Source: DASWZN01 sp963841635 (GTDB lineage Bacteria; Acidobacteriota; Terriglobia; Bryobacterales; Bryobacteraceae). From it: 64,000 nt of DNA. The notes under the pieces were generated by a model, which saw only the letters and a list, made by a program, of their open reading frames with translations, did not search any database and had not been told where the DNA came from. Position numbers and translations under genes: made by a program. Where the stretch lies: contig CAWJDO010000002.1 in NCBI GenBank assembly GCA_963841635.1, forward strand, positions 4,092,001 to 4,156,000, read 5' to 3'. The first letter of the stretch is position 1. Every line of letters starts with the position of its first letter. Of this stretch, positions 8,991 through 19,812 are shown piece after piece.

Positions 8991-9713
8991 CTAGCGCCCG
9001 GTGATCTCGGCGCGCAGGAACTGCCAGTCGGGCAGTTCGTAAACCCGCAACCTGGTCTCGAGCGGCACCTTGACCTCTTTCGACTCGTAGGCGTTGAGCG
9101 GAGCGCTGAACTCGAACGTGCCCACCGTCTGCATGCCGCGGTTCGCGATCCCCTTCAGGTCGCCCTTCAAGCTGAGCGTGCCCAGATCGGCGCCGGAGTG
9201 GTTGACCACCACGAACTGGACGAAGGGTTTCTGCTTGTCATCCTCGGTCACTCTGAATCCGAGCAGCTCCAGGTCCTTCAGTTCGGGATTCGACTGGGTG
9301 GTGGGTACCGTTTCGGCGGCCGCGATCTGCGCGGCCTGGCTCAGCGCCGGCGGCGGAACCGCCTGGCGCGACTGCCTCCAGACGATGACCCCCAGCAGGA
9401 TCACGATAAAGACAAGTCCGAACATCACGCTCAGAAGCCATCCTGGAACGGCGACCCGGCTCGATGCCGGCGGCGGCACCGCGGGAGGCGGCACGATCAG
9501 CGCTGGCGTGACTTCAGGCGGCACGGGCGGCGGTGGCGGCGGTGCGACCAGCGGGGGAGCGACCGCGGCCTGCGGCATCGGCGGAGGTGCGGTTTGCGCC
9601 GGCGGTGGCGCGGCCGTCGCGGGCGCCTGCTGCCCTAAAGGAGCACAGTTGGGACACTCGGAGTAGGAAGGCGGCACTTCGTGCCCGCATTTCGGACAGA
9701 TCCAAGAGAACAT
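8991..9713 (-). CDS. Zinc-ribbon, proline-rich, single-pass membrane protein
   Basis: A 240-residue protein in four parts: an N-terminal zinc ribbon (CPKCG...CPNC, residues 6-26), a low-complexity Pro/Ala linker (about 27-85), a transmembrane helix (about 93-115), and a C-terminal domain (about 140-240) of beta character similar in layout to FxLD/DUF-type extracytoplasmic domains. The topology implied is zinc ribbon in the cytoplasm and the beta domain outside. It is the first gene of the operon ending with pgk. No specific function can be given. Confidence 0.75.
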   Translation of the reverse strand: MFSWICPKCGHEVPPSYSECPNCAPLGQQAPATAAPPPAQTAPPPMPQAAVAPPLVAPPPPPPVPPEVTPALIVPPPAVPPPASSRVAVPGWLLSVMFGLVFIVILLGVIVWRQSRQAVPPPALSQAAQIAAAETVPTTQSNPELKDLELLGFRVTEDDKQKPFVQFVVVNHSGADLGTLSLKGDLKGIANRGMQTVGTFEFSAPLNAYESKEVKVPLETRLRVYELPDWQFLRAEITGR

Positions 9714-9768
9714 ATTCGCTTGCCTCTAGCGTAGCGCAGCCTTCACCCGCCCGCCGTAGCATAGTTCT

Positions 9769-10395
9769 ATGGACTTCTTCCGGCGCGCGACGGCCAAACC
9801 GCGGCGCCTGGCGGTGCTCCCCGGCACTTTCAACCCGCCAACGCGGGCCCACCTGGCGCTGGCGCACGCCGCGCTGGCCTGCGTGGATGAGGTGTTGTTC
9901 GTGCTTCCGCGTGCCTTCCCACACAAGTCCTACACCGGCGCCTCGTTCGAGGATCGCGTGCGCATGCTCGCGGCAGCGGTGGCGGACGAGCCGCGCTTTT
10001 CGATCGCGTCCTCCGACGGCGGCCTGTTCATCGAGATCGCGCGCCAGTGCCGCGAGTCCTATGGGCCAGGCATAGAGGTTCTGATCCTGTGCGGCCGCGA
10101 CGCCGCCGAGCGCGCCGCGAATTGGGACTACGGACCCCACGGCTCGTTCCACGACCAGTTGGGCGAATACGGGTTGCTGGTGGCGCCGCGCGACGGCTCC
10201 TATGCGCCGCCGGCCGAATTGGAGAGCCGCATCCAGACCCTCGCGCCCGTCGAAGGCTGCGACGAAGTTTCCGCCACCGGCGTTCGCGAAAGAATCCGAC
10301 GCGGCGAGCCGTGGGAACACATGGTGCCGCGGCCAGTTGTAGAGATGGTGCGCAAAATCTATCAAGGAGGAAAAGAAGAGTGGGGCCACGAATGA
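9769..10395 (+). CDS. NadD-like nucleotidyltransferase
   Basis: A 208-residue protein of the nucleotidylyltransferase (HIGH) superfamily, similar to nicotinate-nucleotide adenylyltransferase. The signature loop is LPGTFNPPTRAHLALA (residues about 20-35): the second His of the HxGH-type motif is present (RAH), but the first, usually in PPHxGH, is replaced by Thr. The C-terminal SATGVRERIRRGEP matches the ISSTxIRxxI motif. Because of the Thr, NaMN adenylyltransferase activity cannot be assumed. The stop codon (TGA) lies inside a GGCCACGAATGA repeat, so the last three residues come from that repeat. Converges with rpoD. Confidence 0.65.
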   Translation: MDFFRRATAKPRRLAVLPGTFNPPTRAHLALAHAALACVDEVLFVLPRAFPHKSYTGASFEDRVRMLAAAVADEPRFSIASSDGGLFIEIARQCRESYGPGIEVLILCGRDAAERAANWDYGPHGSFHDQLGEYGLLVAPRDGSYAPPAELESRIQTLAPVEGCDEVSATGVRERIRRGEPWEHMVPRPVVEMVRKIYQGGKEEWGHE

Positions 10396-10470
10396 ACACG
10401 CATAAACACGGATAAGACAACGCCCCGCTTCTTACTCCCTATTCGTGTGCAAGCGTGTTCATTCGTGGCC
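10384..10470. repeat. 18-bp inverted repeat of the GGCCACGAATGAACACG family (bidirectional terminator candidate)
   Basis: GGCCACGAATGAACACGC at 10384-10401 and its exact reverse complement at 10453-10470 enclose about 51 nt. The element lies between the converging NadD-like and rpoD genes. Related copies without the partner arm occur near 14040-14063, 33388-33415 and 51788-51818. A role as a bidirectional terminator fits the position; there is no strong T-run. Confidence 0.7.
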
Positions 10471-10496
10471 AAATGTTCTTGGCCGGCCAGCCCGTC

Positions 10497-12197
<1,701 letters not shown>

Positions 12198-12254
12198 CCG
12201 CGAATCACCGCGAGACCGATTCCAGCTATTCTACAATACCCCTGAGCGATTGGC

Positions 12255-13994
12255 TCAGGCCCGCTCCAGCCTCCCAAGTTCTTCCGCACACCGCAGAGCC
12301 TCCTCCAGCATACCAGCACGCTCCGCTTCCTTGATACGAGCCTTGAGCGCGCTACGCCGGGCCTCGAGGCCAGAGCGCTCGAGTTCCCGCAGGCAGGCCT
12401 CCGCATCCGTACCCGTCGATTGATCCTCGTCTCCCTTATCGGCAAAAAGCAGGGTGGCAAACAATTCCTGGTCCGCCTCCCCCAGCCGGGCCTGCACGTC
12501 GGCCACTCGAAACGGCGCGCCGCTCTCCTCCATCGCGATCAGCGCCTGAAAGATCCGAACGGTGCGAAACTGCTCGAGCTGCGGCGCCCGCTTGAGCCGC
12601 GGGAGGATGGAGTGGCGGATCTCGTCGCTCCCCAGCACCGCGTCGAACAGGATCCGCTCCACCGGCTTCACTTCAACCACGGCGGCGGTCAGCGTTTTCT
12701 CCCGGCGCTCGGCCGCGGCCTTGCGGAAATGCTCCAGCAGCAGGCCGGTCTCGATGCCCAGGTAGTTGGCCAGATCGTTGGCCACCGTGGCGCGCTCCAG
12801 TTTGTCCGCGATGCGCTGCACGGCCGGCAGCAGGAACTTGAGCCCGGCCACGCGTCCTTCCGAGGTCCGCATGTCGAACTTGCCGCGCGCGCGGTCGGCC
12901 AGCCAGTAGAAGTAGCCTGGCGCCTTCTCGGCATGGGACCGGTACGCCTCCGCGCCGTTGGCTTTGACGTACTCGTCGGGGTCGAGGCCGCCCTCGAGCT
13001 CGAGCACGCGGACCTGCATGCCCTCGTCCACCAGAATCTCGATGGAGCGCTCGGCCGCTTTCATCCCGGCCTCGTCGGGATCGAAGTTCACCACGATGCG
13101 CTCGGAGTGCCGCTTGATGGCGCGCACCTGCTGCACCACCAGGGCGGTGCCGCAGGAAGCGACCACCTCGTGAACGCCTGCCGCCCACACGCCGATCACG
13201 TCCATGTAGCCTTCGACCAGCACCGCGCGCGAGGCGGCGCGGATGGCCATTTTGGCGCGATGCAGGTTATACAGCACGCGGCCCTTGTGATAGATAGGGC
13301 TCTCCGAGGAGTTCATGTACTTCGGCTCCTCGCCCGCCGCCATCGCGCGCCCGCCGAAGCCGATGATGGCGCCCGACTCGTTGTGGATGGGGAACATCAG
13401 CCGTCCCCGGAAACGGTCGAAGTAGCCACCGCCCTCCTGGCGCCGCAGTACGAGGCCGCACTGCTCCTTCTGGTCCTCGGTGAAGCCTTCCTTGTCGAAC
13501 GCGCGCACCAGCGCCTGCCCGCCGCGGTCCGAGTAGCCGAGTCCGAACTCCTCCACCAGTTGCGGCGCGATCCCGCGCTTGGCAAGATAGGCCCGCGCCT
13601 CCGCCCCGGCGCCCGACGCCAGGGCGCCACGATAGATCTGCTGCGCGATTTCGTGCATGCGGTAGATGGCGCCGCGCAGCTTGGTTTCGGGGTCGCTGTA
13701 CTCGGCACGCTTCGGCATGGGGATGCCGTAGCGCCCGGCGAGCGCCTTCATGGCCTCGTAGAAGGTGAGCGCCTCGATCTCCATCACGAACTTGATGGCA
13801 TCTCCGCTGGCCCCGCAGCCGAAGCACTTGTAGAACTGGTGGACGGCATGAACGCCGAACGACGGGGTCTTCTCGGTGTGGAACGGGCACAGGCCCACCC
13901 AGCGCGTGCCGGCCTTCCGCAGGCGCACGTACTGCCCCACCACATCGACGATGTCGATGGCCGATTTCAGTTGTTCAACGAAATCCGTGCTCAT
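12255..13994 (-). CDS. dnaG: DNA primase
   Basis: A 579-residue primase that synthesises RNA primers at the replication fork. The N-terminal CHC2 zinc finger is seen at about residues 38-65 (CPFHTEKTPS ... CFGCGASG). The catalytic Toprim region has VLVEGYMDVI near residue 260 and the acidic NFDPDEAGMKA near residue 305. The C-terminal helicase-interaction region is short and divergent, as usual. It precedes rpoD by 57 bp. The start ATG 13994 has the expected FVEQLKSAIDIVDVVG opening. Confidence 0.97.
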   Translation of the reverse strand: MSTDFVEQLKSAIDIVDVVGQYVRLRKAGTRWVGLCPFHTEKTPSFGVHAVHQFYKCFGCGASGDAIKFVMEIEALTFYEAMKALAGRYGIPMPKRAEYSDPETKLRGAIYRMHEIAQQIYRGALASGAGAEARAYLAKRGIAPQLVEEFGLGYSDRGGQALVRAFDKEGFTEDQKEQCGLVLRRQEGGGYFDRFRGRLMFPIHNESGAIIGFGGRAMAAGEEPKYMNSSESPIYHKGRVLYNLHRAKMAIRAASRAVLVEGYMDVIGVWAAGVHEVVASCGTALVVQQVRAIKRHSERIVVNFDPDEAGMKAAERSIEILVDEGMQVRVLELEGGLDPDEYVKANGAEAYRSHAEKAPGYFYWLADRARGKFDMRTSEGRVAGLKFLLPAVQRIADKLERATVANDLANYLGIETGLLLEHFRKAAAERREKTLTAAVVEVKPVERILFDAVLGSDEIRHSILPRLKRAPQLEQFRTVRIFQALIAMEESGAPFRVADVQARLGEADQELFATLLFADKGDEDQSTGTDAEACLRELERSGLEARRSALKARIKEAERAGMLEEALRCAEELGRLERA

Positions 13995-14039
13995 CCGACT
14001 TCAGTCCGTCTCCTGACTCCTGTCTCCCGACTCCGCGTT

Positions 14040-14063
14040 CATTCGTGTTCATTCGTGGCCCTA
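14040..14063 (-). repeat. Copy of the GGCCACGAATGAACACGAATG repeat
   Basis: On the minus strand it reads GGCCACGAATGAACACGAAT just after the stop of the aspartyl protease gene. It is preceded on the plus strand by a CTCC/GTCTCC-rich simple tract (about 14005-14035). See the related copies at 10384, 33388 and 51788. Confidence 0.6.
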
Positions 14064-15458
14064 GCGCTTCTTCCGGTCTTCCGCCGTCGGGCACTCGAAC
14101 TTCACCAGGCCGTTCCGGTAATCCAGGGTAATCGAGAACAGCTTCAGCATGGGGAACCCCAGAAACCCCGCCACCTCCATCCCCCATTCGTCGTCCTTCC
14201 GCTTCATGTTGATCGAGAGCGTGTCCTGACAGTGTACGCTGAACCCGCCGAACTTGAACTTGAGGTCGTCGGCCGCGTCCACGTCGTCAATCCGGCCCGA
14301 GAGCCCGACCATCGGCATGCTGGCCGCCGAGCGCATTTTGGCCAATTCCGCCGCGAACTCTTTCCCGATCAGCGTCTGGCCGCAGCCCGTATCGATGACG
14401 AACATGCCGGGCTCGGATCCGCTGACCGAGGTTGGTACCATCAGCATGTGACCCATGCGGTAGACCCGCTCCATCTCAGGATCGCTCTGGAAGCCGCGGT
14501 CGGACGGACGGCCGTCGGCCGCGCCCGGAAAGGGGTCGAGACGGATCACGGCGTTGGGAAGGTCGAGCGTCACGAGGAACGGCTCGAAGATGTCGGTGCC
14601 CATAAGACCCTGCTGACTCCCCGGGACCGGCCTCTCGCTGACGGTCACCACGGCGTCACGAAACTCGACCGATCCGACGCGAACCCGGTCCGCCACTCCC
14701 ACCCAGCCAGGCGCGGCGCCTTGGTCGCCCAGGCCGCCCACGGTGGCAGAGGCCAGCCGCTTGACGTGGAGGCGCGCCGCCAGGCTGGCGTTGATGATGA
14801 TGCCGCTGGCGCCCGTATCGAGCAGCAGCCTGGCCGCTTCGCCTCCATTGATGCTGACCGGGACGCGGTACGCGTACAACTCGCGGTCTCGCAGCACGGG
14901 CTCCAGGCGGATCTGGCTGCGCCCGTAGTTCGATACCAGCCCGAACGGCTTGCGGTCGCCCAGCAGCCGCTGGATCTCGAGCAGGGCGCGGGCCCGCTCG
15001 ATGCCGCGCGCGTCCTGGTTCTTCGCCATCCCGAGGTAGGTCTCGAGCGCATCCGCTGCGTCCGAGCCGTCGAGCGTCATGGCCCAGTGCAGGACCAGCG
15101 GCGCCGCGGCCGGTGCCAGCTCGTGGGCCCGGCGAAAGCAGTCCTGCGCGGTCTTGCGATTGAACGTGTACTCGGAGACCTGGCCCAGCCGGAACCAGGC
15201 CCGCGCGTCGCGCGGCTCCAGGGAGGTCACATCGCGGAACTGCCGCTCGGCCTCCTCGACCTTCCCGCGGCGAAAGGCGATCTCACCGAGAATGACCTTG
15301 AACGGCGCTTTAGAGTCGCAATTCGCCGCGATCGCCTCCGCCGCCGCCAGGTCGTGGCGCGCCAGCAGCGAGTCGGCCTGGCGGGCCCGCTCCATGCCGC
15401 ATTGCGCCGATGCCACGGCAACGGCCGCAACAAACAGAATCGGACCGCGCCCAGTCAT
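14061..15458 (-). CDS. Exported TPR protein with two retropepsin-like aspartyl protease domains
   Basis: A 465-residue protein. Signal peptide about residues 5-18. TPR-like helical repeats about 22-165. Then two tandem protease-like halves: LLLDTGASG with Asp214, and FVIDTGCGQ with Asp356, each followed by a hydrophobic GLMGTD or GFLGF segment typical of retropepsin/pepsin-like lobes. With one D-TG in each half the protein could fold as a single-chain, pepsin-like active site. Likely periplasmic. It lies upstream of dnaG on the same strand, 66 bp apart. Substrate unknown. The two-lobe reading is an inference. Confidence 0.75.
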   Translation of the reverse strand: MTGRGPILFVAAVAVASAQCGMERARQADSLLARHDLAAAEAIAANCDSKAPFKVILGEIAFRRGKVEEAERQFRDVTSLEPRDARAWFRLGQVSEYTFNRKTAQDCFRRAHELAPAAAPLVLHWAMTLDGSDAADALETYLGMAKNQDARGIERARALLEIQRLLGDRKPFGLVSNYGRSQIRLEPVLRDRELYAYRVPVSINGGEAARLLLDTGASGIIINASLAARLHVKRLASATVGGLGDQGAAPGWVGVADRVRVGSVEFRDAVVTVSERPVPGSQQGLMGTDIFEPFLVTLDLPNAVIRLDPFPGAADGRPSDRGFQSDPEMERVYRMGHMLMVPTSVSGSEPGMFVIDTGCGQTLIGKEFAAELAKMRSAASMPMVGLSGRIDDVDAADDLKFKFGGFSVHCQDTLSINMKRKDDEWGMEVAGFLGFPMLKLFSITLDYRNGLVKFECPTAEDRKKR

Positions 15459-15500
15459 AAGCTGAGAGCGTACCAGATTCGGCGCGTCTTCTGTCTCCGG

Positions 15501-17696
15501 CTAGCGGGTCTTGTAGCTGAACGTCACCTTCGTTTCTTCGTCCAGTACCAGGGGCCGCACGAAGCGGTACGAATTCCCTTCCCTCGGCACATCGACGGCG
15601 ATGGGCAGAACGCCCGCCACGCGCCGCTGCAGATTGCCCACGTTTGAGGATGGCAAGTTCTGCGGTAGGGATAGGCCTCCGACCGGCCGTGCCGACTTCG
15701 AGGTCATGGGGTCAATCAGGTTCGCCCCGTCAACCGACACGCTCATAGCCGAAGCCGACACCACCGTGACCTCCTGCTTGGCACCGCGAACATTCAGCGT
15801 GATGTCCGGAAGGTCGGCCTTGTCGCCCTGAGCGATCGAGATGCCTTTCTCTTCCCAACTCGAAAACCCGGGCGCCGTGGCTGTCACAGTGTACGTGCCG
15901 GGCACAATCGTCTGAAAGGCGAAAGCGCCGCTGCCGTCGGTGAAGGTGGCGAACGTGGACTTGGACGCCTCGTTCGTCAACACGACCTTGGCGTTGGGAA
16001 TCACGGCGCCGCTCGCGTCGTAGATCGTGCTTGCCAGTTGCCCTCCGCGCGAGTCCGCGCTCGGGGACCTCACGACCGACCATTCCGTCTGTTGATCCAC
16101 CGGCAGCATCAGGCTCGACATCGCGTCTCCCGCGAAATCCTTCACCTTGTATCGCTCGGGCAGGAACACTTCCCATTGCACCAGGCCGATCGGAACATCC
16201 ATCTTCGGCAGGGAGAGCTCCGACCCGCCCTTCTTCGCGAACGGCGCGCCGGAGTGCATGAACACGAACGACACCATGTAGGGCCCCGAGGGCCGGAACC
16301 CCGCTCGCAACAGCGGCACGCGGCTGCCGTCCGCGCCTTCGACCGGCTTGACCTTCTCGCCCGCCACGTCGGCGGAAAGAATGCTGGCGCCCGCCGGCAG
16401 CGCGATCTTCAGAAACGGCTGCGCCTGGTTACTCACCACCAGTCTGACCTCGGTGAGCGACCTGCCTTCGGAAGTTACCAGAGTCGTCACCACCGCGCGC
16501 TGCGCCACCGCCGCCAGCACGTTGCTATCCGGGAAGCGGACCCATTCGAGCGCGAGCCCAGCCGCTTCGGTGGGCTGGCGGTGATAGCGAAACGCGGCCT
16601 GAAGCGAGTGACGAGCCAGCGAGCGCAGCGAGGGGTTGACCTCCTTCAGGTCCATCCGCTTCAGCCCTCCACTCTCCTTGGCCGCGAGCTCCATGGTCCC
16701 TTCGCTATCGACCAGCATCTCGCCGGTCTCCCGCTGCGCGCCTTTGAAGCTGAGGATGGGAACCTCGGCCTTCGGAGCGTCGATCGACCGCTCCATCGAG
16801 ACCAGGAACTGGTGGCTGCGCTGCGCCGCGCGAGTGACCTTGAGGATCAAAACGCTGCCTTGCGTCTCGCTCGCTTCGAGCGACGGGCCGGCGGCATCCG
16901 TCACTTCGTATCCCGGCGGGATTGCCAGGTCGAACTGTGCGGGTTCGCCCTGCACCACGGTGATGTCGATCAGCGCCGCGATCGCGAGCTGCCCGTCGCT
17001 GACCGAGGCCAGCGTCTTGACGTCGGAGAGAAAGCGCACCTCCTTCGGCACCACGGGCGCGATGTTCTCGCGCGTCGTCCACCCGATGGTGGACGCCTGC
17101 CCCGGCACCAGGGTGGCCTCCACGGTGGTTTGCCCGCCACTCGATGCCCGGCTGGTGACCAGGCCGGGGAAGATGCCCACGTTGGTGTTGTCGCCAGGAA
17201 CGACAAGCTCCAGGCGCACCGCGCCGGCCAGGGGAACGGGCAATTTGAAGGACGCGCGCCCGGGCTCGATGCTGAGCTGGACTCCGGCCTCGAGCGTGAC
17301 CGTAAACTCCCCAGGCCCGCTCAGAACCGCAGTGTGCGTCCCGTCGATCTGCTGGATGGGCAGCGGCCGGCCCTGCGCCTGCGCGTCAACCACCGTCATG
17401 CCGGCGATCAGCGGAACCTTGACCGCGCCTTTGCCCAGGACCTCGCCCTCCAGCTGTATGGTCCCGGAAACCGATTCGCCGGCTACGAGCAGTTTCAGCC
17501 CGGCTCGGTTGAGCGTGAATGGAACCGGAGGCGCATCGGGCGGCTTGGCCGGCTTTTCGGCCAGTTCCACCAGCTTGTTGTATTCTTCGAGCGGGACCGC
17601 GACGTTTCCCGAAGGCGGGAGCGTGGGACCGCCGGCCGGTTGCGCCAGAACTACCGTCGGAATTGCGAACAAGAGGACGAACAGGCTGGTCTTCAT
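15501..17696 (-). CDS. Large exported protein with a carboxypeptidase-regulatory-like domain
   Basis: A 731-residue secreted protein with a signal peptide (residues 1-18, VVLAQ). Residues about 30-560 form a long beta-rich region with no family I can name. Residues about 555-640 are a carboxypeptidase-regulatory-like (Ig-like) domain: STIYDASGAVIPNAKVVLTN ... VPGTYTVTATAPGF. A final 90-residue tail ends in VTFSYKTR. It overlaps the upstream 629-aa gene by ATGA. Both share a similar N-terminal layout (Y-x-x-L-x-x-x-A followed by a Pro-rich stretch and a first beta domain), suggesting an envelope complex or duplicated pair. Function unknown. Confidence 0.7.
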   Translation of the reverse strand: MKTSLFVLLFAIPTVVLAQPAGGPTLPPSGNVAVPLEEYNKLVELAEKPAKPPDAPPVPFTLNRAGLKLLVAGESVSGTIQLEGEVLGKGAVKVPLIAGMTVVDAQAQGRPLPIQQIDGTHTAVLSGPGEFTVTLEAGVQLSIEPGRASFKLPVPLAGAVRLELVVPGDNTNVGIFPGLVTSRASSGGQTTVEATLVPGQASTIGWTTRENIAPVVPKEVRFLSDVKTLASVSDGQLAIAALIDITVVQGEPAQFDLAIPPGYEVTDAAGPSLEASETQGSVLILKVTRAAQRSHQFLVSMERSIDAPKAEVPILSFKGAQRETGEMLVDSEGTMELAAKESGGLKRMDLKEVNPSLRSLARHSLQAAFRYHRQPTEAAGLALEWVRFPDSNVLAAVAQRAVVTTLVTSEGRSLTEVRLVVSNQAQPFLKIALPAGASILSADVAGEKVKPVEGADGSRVPLLRAGFRPSGPYMVSFVFMHSGAPFAKKGGSELSLPKMDVPIGLVQWEVFLPERYKVKDFAGDAMSSLMLPVDQQTEWSVVRSPSADSRGGQLASTIYDASGAVIPNAKVVLTNEASKSTFATFTDGSGAFAFQTIVPGTYTVTATAPGFSSWEEKGISIAQGDKADLPDITLNVRGAKQEVTVVSASAMSVSVDGANLIDPMTSKSARPVGGLSLPQNLPSSNVGNLQRRVAGVLPIAVDVPREGNSYRFVRPLVLDEETKVTFSYKTR

Positions 17697-19582
17697 TTCA
17701 CACCTCCGTTTTTCTCTCTCTGATAGGTCAGGTCAATACCCGGAGTCTGGTTCTCACCTGTCAGTTCGGAGACCAGAAACAGCGACGGGCCGACCACGGG
17801 AAATGAAACCCCGTCGGGCAGCGGCGCGGCGGTCTTCCTTCCTTCCGCATGCGCCCGGTAGTTCGAGGCCAGCGACTGCAGGGCCGCCTGCGCCGCGGAA
17901 TCCGGCTTCCATCTCTCGCCTGCATCCTCGGTGGCCGCACGAACCGCCTCCGCCTTCAAAACGGGCGACGACGGCTGAGCGAAGGCCTGCCCGCGGAAGG
18001 GCCCCGGTTCCGGCGTCACCCGAAACACGGATGGGTAGTAGAGCGCGAGACCCGTGCGCGATATCGGCAGATCGAGTGCAGGCAGCGGCAACCTCGCCTG
18101 CCCCTTGTCGTCCCAGGCAACGCTCTTACTGAGATAGAGGACCTCGATCGCGCATGCGGGCGCCTCCTCGCCGGCCCGCGTTTTGGCCAGCGGGAACAGC
18201 AGGCTGCCATCGGGCGCCTTGCCGGGCCGCAGGGGACTGCCCGATCGCGAGGCGCTCCAGACCGCGGCGTCCGCGGGCAGTGCGATCTTCACGAAGTTCC
18301 GCTGACTGTTCCGCACCGCGTAGCGAGCCTCCACCAGCGTCTTTCCCTCGCTCGTGATCAGGATGCGATAGCGCGCCTCCTCCACGTTCGCCGTCAGAAC
18401 CGCCTGTTGCGCGTAGCGGGCCACGTCCACGCTGAGCGACCGCCCCGCCGCAGACCCGGGCCGGAACCGGAACGCGGCCAGCGATGGGGACTCGCGGCCG
18501 GCGACCGTCGCGCCCAACTCGCCGGCGTTCGTCTTCTCCAGGCCCTGCGACTTGAAATCTCTGATCTCGCCCGCGCCCAGGACCTCGACCGCCACCCCGC
18601 CGCTGTCCCGCTCGGTGTCGAGCAAACGCAGCAGCGGCGCCTCGATCACTCCGTCGCGAGGCAGGCGCGCCTCGCCCGACACGGTGAAACCGGCCGTCTG
18701 CTGCACAGGCTCCAGGAAGGTCACGCTGAGTTCCCCCGCTTTCATTTCCCAATCGGCAACCGTCGCGCCCAGAACCTGGTTGATGGTGACTTTGTCCGGC
18801 AACTGGATTCTGACCTCGCGAGCCTCGCCCTGGACAACGTCCACCTTCACCTCGGCATAGATCGAGGTCGCGTCCTCGCCGAGGCCCAGCAGTTCCGTCA
18901 GCGATCCGCGAAGGCGGAGCGGCAGGGTGGTACGATGGTCCTCCATCTTCTTCCGCCAGGCGAAGACCAGCGGCTCTCCGCCGCGACCGTACGCCACCCA
19001 CTTAGTCTCTGTTTCCGATTCCGACTTACTCGAGAGAAACCCGCCCGCGAGCTTCAGCTCCACATCCTGCCGCGGTAAAGTAAGCGAGGCACGGGTGACG
19101 CCAGACCAGCATGGGGGCAGCGTAAGAGTCTCCTCGCCAGGAGCGGATGCGATCCGGAAGCCTACCTCGAGCTGCAGCACCGCCCGGCCACGCTTCGAAA
19201 GCAGCGCCGCCTGCCCTCCGCTTTTGCCCGGGGCGGAGGCGGTCAGCGCCACGAGACGGCCGTCCAGCCTGGCCTCACGGACCATCAGGCCGGCAGGAAC
19301 CGGCACTCGCACCCATCCATCTTTGAGCACGTCCACGGTAAGGCGGGCCTGCCCTTCGGCCAGTTCTGAATTCAGCGCGCGCAGGTCATAGTCGACCCGC
19401 GTCAGCGTGGCCTCAACCGGCGGCGGCTCGGGCTTGGGCGCCGAGGGAAACGCTTTGTCACGCAGAGCCTGGTAATCGGGAACGGGTATCACCACCCACC
19501 CCGACGCACGCGGCGGATCTTGTGCCGGGCACATAGGCGCCGAAAGGAGAAGTAACAACGAAGTAATTAGCCATGACCTCAT
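17693..19582 (-). CDS. Large exported protein, partner of the 731-aa protein
   Basis: A 629-residue secreted protein with signal peptide about residues 1-20 (ending CPAQD). The body is beta-rich with no domain I recognise. It begins VIPVPDYQALRDKAFP, like the VPLEEYNKLVELAEKP of its neighbour, and both continue into a VPL/VPVPAGLxV strand pair. An AGGGGATAAC lies just before the ATG, so this is the first gene of a two-gene transcript. The stop overlaps the next ATG by four bases, implying linked translation and a possible complex. Confidence 0.7.
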   Translation of the reverse strand: MRSWLITSLLLLLSAPMCPAQDPPRASGWVVIPVPDYQALRDKAFPSAPKPEPPPVEATLTRVDYDLRALNSELAEGQARLTVDVLKDGWVRVPVPAGLMVREARLDGRLVALTASAPGKSGGQAALLSKRGRAVLQLEVGFRIASAPGEETLTLPPCWSGVTRASLTLPRQDVELKLAGGFLSSKSESETETKWVAYGRGGEPLVFAWRKKMEDHRTTLPLRLRGSLTELLGLGEDATSIYAEVKVDVVQGEAREVRIQLPDKVTINQVLGATVADWEMKAGELSVTFLEPVQQTAGFTVSGEARLPRDGVIEAPLLRLLDTERDSGGVAVEVLGAGEIRDFKSQGLEKTNAGELGATVAGRESPSLAAFRFRPGSAAGRSLSVDVARYAQQAVLTANVEEARYRILITSEGKTLVEARYAVRNSQRNFVKIALPADAAVWSASRSGSPLRPGKAPDGSLLFPLAKTRAGEEAPACAIEVLYLSKSVAWDDKGQARLPLPALDLPISRTGLALYYPSVFRVTPEPGPFRGQAFAQPSSPVLKAEAVRAATEDAGERWKPDSAAQAALQSLASNYRAHAEGRKTAAPLPDGVSFPVVGPSLFLVSELTGENQTPGIDLTYQREKNGGVK

Positions 19583-19715
19583 AAGTTATCCCCTGTCTCA
19601 AAGCGGTTAGTCCGGCAGTTCGACGGCGCGGCTCTTCGCGGGGTTGCAGGTTATTTGTGGTGGTCGACTTAGTAGGTGGGAGAGTCCCGAGAGCCGCGCT
19701 TCGCGGCCACACGGA

Positions 19716-19758
19716 GGCGGGCGTGGACGCCCGCCGCAGGACTGGAGTCCTGCCCCAC
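19716..19758 (-). repeat. TCCA-loop double-hairpin repeat, copy A
   Basis: On the minus strand: GTGGG, stem GCAGGAC/GTCCTGC with loop TCCA, then stem GGCGGGCG/CGCCCGCC with loop TCCA. The copies at 25123, 29412, 29482 and 31937-32039 have different stem sequences but keep pairing. It sits in the 230-nt divergent spacer between the 629-aa gene and the beta-galactosidase gene. Confidence 0.8.
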
Positions 19759-19812
19759 AGAGACGCTCCGGCCCGCCGTCCGGTTGCACTTCGTTTGTGC
19801 CATTCTGAACCC

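Noticed and set aside
12420..15647. A 1075-codon open frame on the plus strand
   Set aside because: It is antisense to dnaG and the aspartyl protease gene. Its composition (His/Arg/Leu-rich) is typical of a shadow in high-GC DNA and no domain is seen.
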